NCBI RefSeq assembly: GCF_002482385.1
Contig: NZ_DLFW01000041.1
Location: 103,719 to 109,769 of the forward strand
Origin: Dysgonomonas sp. UBA7710
GTDB taxonomy: Bacteria > Bacteroidota > Bacteroidia > Bacteroidales > Dysgonomonadaceae
Reading direction: 5' to 3'
DNA: 6,051 nucleotides
Made by a program: the position numbers and the translations under genes. Positions 1 to 6,037 of this stretch are shown piece after piece. The notes under the pieces are model-generated. The model was not told the DNA's origin. It worked only from the letters and a program-made list of their open reading frames with translations, and did no database searches. Each line of letters opens with the position of its first letter. Position 1 is the stretch's first letter.

Positions 1-90
1 CTAATTTACAAATTTGCTAATTAATTATTCCAAAGAACCATTAGCTAACAACTAAAGGCTATCAGCTAATAGTATAGATAAAGTTTTCAA
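1..90. repeat. Left arm of long inverted repeat flanking the module
   Basis: The reverse complement of this stretch matches 5893-5985. Bases 1-66 pair with 5920-5985 over 66 bases with one mismatch. Bases 67-90 continue the match less well: a shared block TTTATCTATA lies between small indels. The arm is AT-rich and made of TAGC/TTAGCTAA-like units, with ATTAGCT at 40-46 and AGCTAAT at 64-70 able to pair internally. The outer edge is not visible because the match reaches base 1. The arm begins 24 bases beyond the glycosidase stop codon and carries no recognisable gene. It may be a copy of a dispersed intergenic repeat or the end of a cassette. Confidence 0.9.
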
Positions 91-113
91 TTATTTATTC
101 AATAAAAAGGCCA

Positions 114-2681
114 TTAGTCCAGTATAAAACTCTTTGTCAATTTTATATCCTGAGACGAAGTTCCAACCATAAATTCATAGTCACCTTTGGGGGTAACAAA
201 TGTTTCCGTTGCATCGTCCCAGTACCTCAGCAGGTCTTTTCTTATATTTATTTCCACATTTTTCGTTTCACCTTTTTTCAGGATATTACGCTGGAACCCT
301 TTCAATTCTTTTATCGGCATGACGATTCCCCGAGAAGGTATTTTTACATATACCTGAGAAACCTCATCCCCAGCCATACGCCCGGTATTTTTCAGTTCGA
401 AGGAGACTTTGATATTATCTCCGTTGTCATTTACCTGTATGTTTTTGTAAGCGAATGTTGTATAGCTCAATCCATAGCCGAACGGATACAACGGCTTCCC
501 TTTAAAGTATTGATAAGTACGCCCTTTGGTAATGTCATAATCGCCGAAAGGCGGGATTTCTTCAAGGCTGTTATAGTATGTAACAGGCAATCGCCCGCCC
601 GGATTATATTCTCCGAACAACACTTCCGCTACGGCTGTACCGCCCTGTTCTCCCGGATACCATGCGTTCACAATGGCAGGGATATACTCGTCTATCCAAT
701 TGATAGCCAGAGAACTTCCTGCAACCAAAACGACTACGATATTCGGGTTGACTTTATATATTTCCTGTATAAATTCCATCTGGTCGGCAGGCAAAAGAAT
801 ATCATACCTGTCCTGTCCTTCGCGTTCGATGGTTTTATTTATTCCTAAAACAGCTATTACCTGCTCGCATTCCCTGACAGCCTTTCCGGCCTCACCGTAC
901 ATATCCAGACGCTGCTTTGTTCCAATATCCGGAATCTTCCAATACAATCTGGCTACAGCATTGTCGCGGTTATTGAAATATTCGGCCCTGATGTCGTATT
1001 CTTTACCTGCTTCGAGATGCAGAGATACCGAATCGGTGGCAATACTACGTTCAACCCATGCATCTATTAATTTCTCCCCATTGATGAAAAGGCGGCTGCC
1101 ATCATCGGCTGTATAGTATATCGTATAATCTCCGGATACCTCGGGACGTAATTTTCCCGACCAACGGATCGAAATTGGGAACGAAGGAATAAACGGGTCT
1201 GGCGCCTGATTGGCAGGTTCGAAGTTTACCCATTCTTCGGCGCGTACTCTTGGTGTTCCCGAAAGTTCCATATTAGTGAAATACTCGGTCTTCAGACCTC
1301 CGGGAAAATAGCGGGCTGAAATCATCTCCTTACCGTCCATCGCCGATTTCCACGGCGCATATACTATTTTCACTTTATCCCCGACCTTGTCTTTGATTCC
1401 CTGAAGAATAGAAACCGGAACATTAGCCGGAATACCGCTATAATCTCCAAATTCGGAATTCCCGGCATTAATACCGACTACAGCTATAGACTTCACTTTT
1501 TTAGGGTTCAGAGGTAAGGTCCGGTTGTTATTTTTTAATAAGACTATACTCTGGCGAGCCGCTTCAAGAGCCAGTAGTTTATGCTCTTCGGAACCAACAA
1601 CCGATGGAGATATTTTATTATAAGGATTAAGATCTGGATCGTCGAATAATCCAAGATGCATCCTTGCCCTCAATACCCGGTATGCAGCCGTATCTATATC
1701 AGCCTGACTGACCATATACTGATTATATGCATTCAGGAGGGGCTGCATATAAACATCATCGCCGCATTCGAGATCGAGCCCGGCCTTTATCGACAGAGTA
1801 GCGGCAGCTTCCTTTGTTTTTACATATTTCATTGCCGACACTAAAAGGCTTGGGCCTCCGCAATCGGAAACAACATATCCGTTAAAGCCCCAATCGTGCC
1901 GCAAAACCTTTGTCAATAGCCATGGATTGGCCGTACATGGGACATCATTTATCGCATTATATGCCGACATGACAGATGCGGATTTACCATCTTTCACACA
2001 CATTTCGAAGGCCGGGAAATAATACTCACGTAGTTGTCTCTCCGGTATTTGCGGATTGCAGACAAATCGATTGTGTTCCTCATTATTAGCTGCGAAATGT
2101 TTAGGAGTGGAAACTATTTTAAGATAATGGGGATCATCTCCCTGCAATCCTTTTACAAATGCAGTACCTAATACGCCCGACAAATAAGGATCTTCCCCAT
2201 AAGTCTCAGGTGTACGCCCCCATCGCGGGTCACGGGCCATATTCACGGTAGGCGACCAGAATGTAAGCAGGTCGGTAAAACGTTGGGTCTGCAATCTGCC
2301 CTGGTCCAGTTCATTCCACCGGCCACGGGCTTCATCGGATATGGCAGTTGCTATTTTGTGATGCAGCTCCGGATTCCACATACTGGCCAGGCCTATCGCC
2401 TGCGGGAAAACCGTGAAACGGCCCGGACGGACAACCCCGTGCAACGATTCGTTGCCATGATAATACTTAGGTATCTGCAAACGGGGGATTCCCGGAGAGG
2501 TTGCCCTCAGAAGGCTTATTTTTTCTTCTATGGTAAGCCTCGATAACAAATCCATTATGCGGTCATGTACCGGTGCTTTTTCATCCAGATATACATCTTT
2601 TTTCTGTTGAGCATTTAAACCGGCTGACAGGGAAACCAACAGCAAGGTGAACAATCCACATACTAAAAACTTTCTAACCAT
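114..2681 (-). CDS. Secreted GH3 beta-glycosidase (beta-xylosidase/beta-glucosidase type) with PA14 domain
   Basis: This 855-residue enzyme probably releases terminal beta-linked sugars (xylose or glucose) from oligosaccharides in the periplasm. Residues 1-24 form a signal peptide ending LNA|QQ. There is no lipobox next to the hydrophobic core, so a soluble exported protein is expected. The GH3 N-terminal barrel spans about 35-345. It shows GNESLHG (76-82), RDPRWGR (150-156) with YGEDPYL following, KHF (194-196) and the nucleophile motif VSDC, with D273 as nucleophile. The second GH3 domain (about 375-700) is interrupted by a PA14 domain (about 455-585; YYTADDGSRLFING at 522-535). IEREGQDR (618-625) carries the likely acid/base, E619 or E621. 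A fibronectin-III-like domain ends the protein (about 755-850). SDC instead of SDW, together with NESLHG, resembles BXL-type xylosidases; exact substrate is inference. ATG at 2679-2681 fits the signal peptide and upstream in-frame stops exclude a longer form. It is divergent from the membrane regulator at 3222, its likely controller. Length and motifs look intact. Confidence 0.95.
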   Translation of the reverse strand: MVRKFLVCGLFTLLLVSLSAGLNAQQKKDVYLDEKAPVHDRIMDLLSRLTIEEKISLLRATSPGIPRLQIPKYYHGNESLHGVVRPGRFTVFPQAIGLASMWNPELHHKIATAISDEARGRWNELDQGRLQTQRFTDLLTFWSPTVNMARDPRWGRTPETYGEDPYLSGVLGTAFVKGLQGDDPHYLKIVSTPKHFAANNEEHNRFVCNPQIPERQLREYYFPAFEMCVKDGKSASVMSAYNAINDVPCTANPWLLTKVLRHDWGFNGYVVSDCGGPSLLVSAMKYVKTKEAAATLSIKAGLDLECGDDVYMQPLLNAYNQYMVSQADIDTAAYRVLRARMHLGLFDDPDLNPYNKISPSVVGSEEHKLLALEAARQSIVLLKNNNRTLPLNPKKVKSIAVVGINAGNSEFGDYSGIPANVPVSILQGIKDKVGDKVKIVYAPWKSAMDGKEMISARYFPGGLKTEYFTNMELSGTPRVRAEEWVNFEPANQAPDPFIPSFPISIRWSGKLRPEVSGDYTIYYTADDGSRLFINGEKLIDAWVERSIATDSVSLHLEAGKEYDIRAEYFNNRDNAVARLYWKIPDIGTKQRLDMYGEAGKAVRECEQVIAVLGINKTIEREGQDRYDILLPADQMEFIQEIYKVNPNIVVVLVAGSSLAINWIDEYIPAIVNAWYPGEQGGTAVAEVLFGEYNPGGRLPVTYYNSLEEIPPFGDYDITKGRTYQYFKGKPLYPFGYGLSYTTFAYKNIQVNDNGDNIKVSFELKNTGRMAGDEVSQVYVKIPSRGIVMPIKELKGFQRNILKKGETKNVEINIRKDLLRYWDDATETFVTPKGDYEFMVGTSSQDIKLTKSFILD

Positions 2682-2760
2682 TATTCTGCTTTTTATTATA
2701 AGTTAAAAACTACTCGTTCAACTACTTCCTGAGGCAATGTTTGATCTTTCAGGTATTGCC

Positions 2761-2783
2761 GGATACAGAACAGACTGTTATCC
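2761..2783 (-). promoter_or_regulatory. Hairpin-forming dyad at the start of the glycosidase leader
   Basis: On the minus strand the sequence reads GGATA, a bulged A, CAG, a six-base loop, CTG, TATCC. That gives an eight-pair stem. It lies just downstream of the candidate -7 element at 2790-2797, so it would sit at the very 5' end of the glycosidase transcript or act as an operator overlapping the start region. A role is inference. Confidence 0.35.
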
Positions 2784-2789
2784 TGAAGA

Positions 2790-2797
2790 CAAAGATA
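2790..2797 (-). promoter_or_regulatory. Candidate -7 element (TATCTTTG) for the glycosidase gene
   Basis: On the minus strand the bases read TATCTTTG, a full match to the Bacteroidota -7 consensus TAnnTTTG. No clear TTTG -33 element lies 19-21 bases further upstream; only a T-rich stretch is present there. Transcription from here would give a leader of roughly 100 bases before the ATG at 2681. It is an eight-base motif in AT-rich DNA, so chance occurrence is possible. Confidence 0.4.
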
Positions 2798-2918
2798 GTT
2801 GCAGCACATTAATAAGGGAATAAAAAACAGATAATGCCCGGATAAAAATTATAATAAAATAGCATAAAAAGGATACTAACCTGGCATATAACATTCACTT
2901 TATCTCCATTTTATGAAA

Positions 2919-2933
2919 TTTGTAAAATACAAA
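2919..2933. promoter_or_regulatory. Perfect dyad TTTGTA-AAA-TACAAA, candidate operator
   Basis: Two six-base arms, TTTGTA (2919-2924) and TACAAA (2928-2933), surround a three-base spacer. The dyad overlaps the candidate minus-strand -7 box at 2930-2937, so a protein bound here would cover that promoter. The short, AT-rich arms make a chance dyad possible. Confidence 0.3.
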
Positions 2934-2962
2934 GTCATTGATAGAATTAATAACGATTCAAA
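2930..2962 (-). promoter_or_regulatory. Candidate upstream minus-strand promoter (TTTG-N21-TGACTTTG)
   Basis: On the minus strand, TTTG at 2962-2959 is followed after 21 bases by TGACTTTG at 2937-2930. This is one mismatch from the Bacteroidota -7 consensus TAnnTTTG, with the expected spacing to the -33 element. It would drive the glycosidase gene with a leader of roughly 240 bases. It competes with the closer, -33-less candidate at 2790-2797. Confidence 0.35.
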
Positions 2963-2981
2963 ATAAGCCGGCGTATTTTAT

Positions 2982-3003
2982 GGGCGTGAATAAATATTCG
3001 CCC
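2982..3003. promoter_or_regulatory. Imperfect dyad GGGC..GAATA-AA-TATTC-GCCC, candidate operator
   Basis: The arms are GGGC (2982-2985) plus GAATA (2988-2992) on the left and TATTC (2995-2999) plus GCCC (3000-3003) on the right. Only two unpaired bases (GT) on the left and a two-base centre break the symmetry, giving nine pairs. The GC-rich outer arms stand out in an AT-rich region. No T-run follows on either strand, so it is unlikely to be a terminator. It lies near the middle of the divergent region, where a shared operator would be expected. Confidence 0.35.
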
Positions 3004-3090
3004 TTATGGCCTGCAAGATGTCAATAAATATATAATACGACTCAATTAGCTGGAAAATAATTAATGAATGGATAAAAAAAAGATAAATAT

Positions 3091-3110
3091 TATAGCCGGT
3101 TCCGGATATA
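3091..3110. promoter_or_regulatory. Dyad TATA-g-CCGG-tt-CCGG-a-TATA, candidate operator upstream of the regulator gene
   Basis: The twenty bases form two nine-base arms with one mismatched pair around a TT centre: TATA and CCGG on the left, CCGG and TATA on the right. The site is centred about 43 bases upstream of the candidate -33 element at 3143-3146, a position typical of activator binding. It could serve autoregulation of the membrane regulator or control of the divergent glycosidase gene. No binding protein can be assigned from the sequence. Confidence 0.4.
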
Positions 3111-3142
3111 ACTATCGTATTCATATTTAGTTTTTTTATTTT

Positions 3143-3173
3143 TTTGCAAACATGAAGAATTATTCTAATTTTA
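3143..3173 (+). promoter_or_regulatory. Candidate promoter of the membrane regulator gene (TTTG-N19-TAATTTTA)
   Basis: TTTG at 3143-3146, at the end of a T-rich run, is followed after 19 bases by TAATTTTA at 3166-3173. The latter differs from the Bacteroidota -7 consensus TAnnTTTG only at its last base, and the spacing is canonical. It predicts a leader of about 40 bases before the ATG at 3222. TAAGTTTT at 3184-3191 is an alternative -7 box but lacks a matching -33 element. Confidence 0.45.
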
Positions 3174-3221
3174 CAAGATACTATAAGTTTTCCTTAGTCA
3201 TACAGAAAAGCCACCTAATCA

Positions 3222-5804
3222 ATGAATAAAGTAAGTTTCCTGATTTTAATACTTATATTGAGCCTTTGTTCCGCACATGCACAAGATAAATCGAATAAAT
3301 TGGACTATGGGCTGTTTATAAAATCCCACCCGGAAAGTGATTCTCAAAAAACATCATTTATTTTGGAGAACGGCTCTTCCTTAAAACTGGGTAAAGAGCT
3401 TACAATGTCATTTGAAATGTATATCCGCCCTGAATACTTATTTGGAATGGTGTTTCGTATTATCACGGATAAGAAAGAAAACATAGACCTGATGATTACC
3501 GTCAGCGATGATAACAAGCGATATCCTCTCTTAGCCATTAATGAAGCAGCTCATACAGTATCACAGGAAATTATCTGCGGGCAATGGGTTCCTGTCAGTA
3601 TCACTTTATCAAGAGAACGTAAAGAAATCACATTGTCATATGGCTCGACGTCATTAACTAAGCCCTACGATCTATCATCATCTTCAGAGGTTTATATTTC
3701 TTACGGAATCAGTCCTATCGAAAATTTCGGAATTACCGACATTGCTTCTGTAAATATCAAGGATATTAAAATATTCCATAACGGGACTCTGACCCGTTAT
3801 TGGAAACTGAAAGAACACAATCAGAATATATCCCTCGATTCAATATCGCAAGTTCCGGCTATCGCAACTAATCCGAAATGGATTATAGACGATTATTCAT
3901 CCTGGAAAAAAATTTATTCGAAAAAGATTAAAGACAATTCCCAGTTTACATTCGATCACGATCATCTGTTTTACATCGTGTCTCCGGATTCCAAAAATAT
4001 ATCAGTCTTCGACTCAAAATCCGGAGGAGAAACAGAAATTATATCCAGAGGAGGATATATGGTTGCCAATGTAGCGAATATGATCTATTTCGATACCATT
4101 AGAAATCACATAGTCACCTATAACTTAGATGAAGATATAACTTCTACGTTCTCTTTCGAAACGAATAGCTGGAGTTATCCCTCGAAACCTGTAAAAGAGC
4201 CGGGCTATATGAACAATACCGCGGTTTATCTGGCTAATGAGTTTACTCTTTACTCTTTCGGCGGCTATGGGTTTTATAAATATAACCACGATTTAATAAA
4301 AATGAATACAGAGGGGGGAAGCATGAAGAAATTTCAACTCTCCGAAATTTCGCCCAGATTTTCAGCCTCTTCGGCAATTGTAGATAATCAGATGTATATA
4401 TTTGGCGGGCGTGGCAGTAAGTCCGGGAGACAGGAACTTTCTCCACGTAACTATTATGACTTCTATTCGGTAAATCTCATTATGGGACAAGCGAATAAAT
4501 TATGGGAAGAAGAAAATACAGACGGAGACTTCATGCCCGGAGAAAACATGGTTTATGATAAGGAAAGAGACTGTTTTTATCTGTTTACGACAAAAGACGG
4601 AGGAACTCTGTTTAAAATCAGGGCTGATAAAAAAGGATTCGAACAGATATCCTACCCTATCCATGAAGACCTCGAAGCCTTTTTCTTATATACGAACCTA
4701 TATTATTCAGCTTCTCAGCAAAAGCTATTTGCCCTTTTTTACAGAAAGGTGTCCGATGCGGAATCCTTACTCTCGATTTACTCCCTCGATTTTCCGCCGA
4801 TTTATATAGCCGATCTACAGCAGGCAGTTGTAAAACAATCCGATAGTGAGGACGATTATGTATTGCCTATTGTTATTTCGATCCTATGCGTTGCCATAAT
4901 CTGCGCAGTATTTGTCCTGTTAGTCAGAATAAGAAATAAAAAACAAGAAAATACGGGAGATAAGGAGATAAGCACATCCGACAATGTACAGGAAAAAAAA
5001 TCAGACATAGAAAGAATCCCGGACGAACTTGTTATTCAGAAACAAAATCATTACAATTTTGAAAAACAATCGGTCTGTCTGATCGGAGGATTTACAGTAA
5101 AAGATAATAAAGGGAATGATATCACGGGAATGTTTACCCCTACCCTGAAATATTTGCTTGTTTTACTCATATTATATACACAGAAAGACGCAAGAGGTAT
5201 ATCCGGTAAAAAAGTAATACAGCTTCTATGGTTCGATAAGGATGAAGTTTCTGCAAAGAAAAACAGGAATGTATATTTCAGTAAACTCAGATCTATATTC
5301 GAAAGTGTGGGTGGCGTTGAAATCGGAAGCCAAAATGGCTTTTGGTCTATTAAATTTGACGAAAGCATCACTTGCGACTATTTTGAAGCGATGCAGTTAT
5401 TTTCTGTAATAAAAGAAAGCCAGTCCGATGACCGGGATTCGATAAACCGCCTTCTCGAATTACTATTGAGAGGTGTATTATTACCTAATACTGAAACAGA
5501 CTGGACTGATAATTTTAAAAGTGATTTTTCCAATCTGACGATAGATGTTCTGACTGATATATTGCAAAGTGGAAAATATCAACCGGATGATAATATGAAG
5601 CTTAATATAGCTGATACAATTCTTTTACATGATTTTATAAATGAGGAAGCTCTATATCTGAAATGCTCGATTCTGTTTAACTCAGGGAAAAAAGGAATTG
5701 CCAAAAGTATTTACGATAATTTCTGTAAAGAATATTTGAATCTGCTGGGTGTTCAATACAAATATTCTCTGACAGATGTGATAGAGAAAAAGTTTGAAAA
5801 TTAG
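3222..5804 (+). CDS. Membrane-spanning regulator: LamG-like and Kelch-like sensor, one TM helix, SARP-type DNA-binding domain
   Basis: This 860-residue protein is best read as a one-component transmembrane transcription factor. Residues 1-20 are a signal peptide ending AHA|QD. Residues about 27-198 look like a LamG/jelly-roll domain. About 225-525 form a beta-propeller with Kelch-like repeats (SFGGYGFYKYN at 345-355, YIFGGRGS at 392-399). A single hydrophobic helix spans about 546-569 and ends in the basic RIRNKK, placing the N-terminal part in the periplasm and the rest in the cytoplasm. After a charged linker (570-615), a winged-helix domain occupies about 617-713; SAKKNRNVYFSKLRSIF (677-693) fits the recognition helix of OmpR/SARP-type domains. 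CDYFEAMQLF (718-727) leads into a helical region (to about 845) resembling the BTAD domain of SARP activators. No histidine kinase, receiver or AraC domain is present. Its divergent neighbour, a GH3 glycosidase, suggests it controls sugar use. Domain names rest on motif reading; ligand and targets are unknown. Auto-annotation could mislabel it galactose oxidase. Confidence 0.88.
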   Translation: MNKVSFLILILILSLCSAHAQDKSNKLDYGLFIKSHPESDSQKTSFILENGSSLKLGKELTMSFEMYIRPEYLFGMVFRIITDKKENIDLMITVSDDNKRYPLLAINEAAHTVSQEIICGQWVPVSITLSRERKEITLSYGSTSLTKPYDLSSSSEVYISYGISPIENFGITDIASVNIKDIKIFHNGTLTRYWKLKEHNQNISLDSISQVPAIATNPKWIIDDYSSWKKIYSKKIKDNSQFTFDHDHLFYIVSPDSKNISVFDSKSGGETEIISRGGYMVANVANMIYFDTIRNHIVTYNLDEDITSTFSFETNSWSYPSKPVKEPGYMNNTAVYLANEFTLYSFGGYGFYKYNHDLIKMNTEGGSMKKFQLSEISPRFSASSAIVDNQMYIFGGRGSKSGRQELSPRNYYDFYSVNLIMGQANKLWEEENTDGDFMPGENMVYDKERDCFYLFTTKDGGTLFKIRADKKGFEQISYPIHEDLEAFFLYTNLYYSASQQKLFALFYRKVSDAESLLSIYSLDFPPIYIADLQQAVVKQSDSEDDYVLPIVISILCVAIICAVFVLLVRIRNKKQENTGDKEISTSDNVQEKKSDIERIPDELVIQKQNHYNFEKQSVCLIGGFTVKDNKGNDITGMFTPTLKYLLVLLILYTQKDARGISGKKVIQLLWFDKDEVSAKKNRNVYFSKLRSIFESVGGVEIGSQNGFWSIKFDESITCDYFEAMQLFSVIKESQSDDRDSINRLLELLLRGVLLPNTETDWTDNFKSDFSNLTIDVLTDILQSGKYQPDDNMKLNIADTILLHDFINEEALYLKCSILFNSGKKGIAKSIYDNFCKEYLNLLGVQYKYSLTDVIEKKFEN

Positions 5805-5834
5805 TTTCTCATTCTGATAAAATATACTTTCTTC

Positions 5835-5863
5835 AGGGGCTTGTGGGCCACAAGCCCCTTTTT
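5835..5863 (+). terminator. Intrinsic terminator after the membrane regulator gene
   Basis: An 11-base perfect stem AGGGGCTTGTG / CACAAGCCCCT with a GGC loop is followed directly by a T-run (T at 5859-5863, then ATTT). It starts 31 bases after the stop codon at 5802-5804. The minus-strand side lacks a T-run, so it acts mainly in the plus direction and closes the regulator gene as its own transcription unit. Confidence 0.93.
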
Positions 5864-5892
5864 ATTTAGGGCAAATCCGAAATTTAATCTTT

Positions 5893-5985
5893 TTGAAAAA
5901 GTTTATCTATATAATTATAGCTGATAGCCTTTAGCTGTTAGCTAATGGTTCTTTGGAATAATTAATTAGCAAATTTGTAAATTAG
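5893..5985. repeat. Right arm of long inverted repeat flanking the module
   Basis: This stretch is the reverse complement of 1-90. Bases 5920-5985 match 66-1 with one mismatch, and 5893-5919 match 90-67 with small indels. Inside this arm two TAGC-rich units repeat directly: TAGCTGATAGC (5918-5928) and TAGCTGTTAGC (5932-5942), 14 bases apart. ATTAGCA occurs at 5965, 5981 and 5989, the last two running into or past the arm's end. The arm starts 30 bases after the terminator T-run and carries no gene. Confidence 0.9.
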
Positions 5986-6003
5986 CATATTAGCAAATGT
6001 TTT

Positions 6004-6037
6004 AAACTAAAAGTGATAAGTAAAAAACTAAAAGTGA
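6004..6037. repeat. 13-base direct repeat, 21-base period
   Basis: AAACTAAAAGTGA occurs at 6004-6016 and again at 6025-6037, separated by an eight-base A-rich spacer. It lies just outside the right inverted-repeat arm and may continue past the window. It could be part of the same dispersed repeat family or upstream DNA of a next gene. Confidence 0.6.

Larger units (their letters stand above)
2682..3221. other. Divergent intergenic region, 540 bases, no gene
   Basis: This region separates the start codons of the two divergent genes and holds no convincing coding sequence on either strand. It is strongly AT-rich, with a T-rich run at about 3127-3145. It contains promoter candidates for both directions and four dyads (2761-2783, 2919-2933, 2982-3003, 3091-3110), listed separately. 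No tRNA or recognisable riboswitch was seen. The length is generous for two promoters, which suits regulatory sites or a long leader, but a small RNA cannot be excluded by eye. Confidence 0.7.

Noticed and set aside
1..113. Intrinsic terminator after the GH3 gene
   Set aside because: A short T-run follows the stop codon on the minus strand, but no GC-rich stem precedes it. The repeat arm has weak internal pairing only.
510..2546. Plus-strand open frames at 510-848, 673-1116, 1656-1844 and 2283-2546
   Set aside because: All lie inside the intact GH3 coding sequence on the other strand, and their translations show no domain, signal or family pattern. They are antisense shadows.
114..2681. Lipoprotein export of the GH3 enzyme through Cys8
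   Set aside because: C8 lies before the hydrophobic core and has no lipobox context. The LNA|QQ signal peptidase I site fits better.
2682..3221. SARP-style heptamer direct repeats in the intergenic region
   Set aside because: ATAAATAT(T/A) occurs at 2990, 3024 and 3083, but the spacings of 34 and 59 are irregular and the motif is expected by chance in AT-rich DNA.
3344..5371. Minus-strand frames at 3344-3538, 4243-4446 and 5051-5371, and plus-strand frame 4555-4809
   Set aside because: They overlap the continuous, domain-rich 860-residue regulator frame and look like random translation.
3222..5804. Galactose oxidase or plain Kelch protein
   Set aside because: The Kelch-like repeats cover only part of the periplasmic half, and the protein continues through a membrane helix into a winged-helix DNA-binding domain. 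No copper-oxidase ligand pattern was recognised.
3222..5804. Hybrid two-component system (HTCS) or AraC regulator
   Set aside because: No H-box, ATPase, receiver or AraC helix-turn-helix motifs are seen between the membrane helix and the C-terminus.
5889..5901. Small dyad CTTTTT-G-AAAAAG as a second terminator
   Set aside because: An A/T-only stem with a one-base centre is not stable enough, and the left arm does not preserve it.
1..5985. Complete insertion sequence or transposon
   Set aside because: The inverted arms are suggestive, but no transposase, integrase or recombinase is encoded between them, and target-site duplication cannot be tested because the left outer flank is missing.
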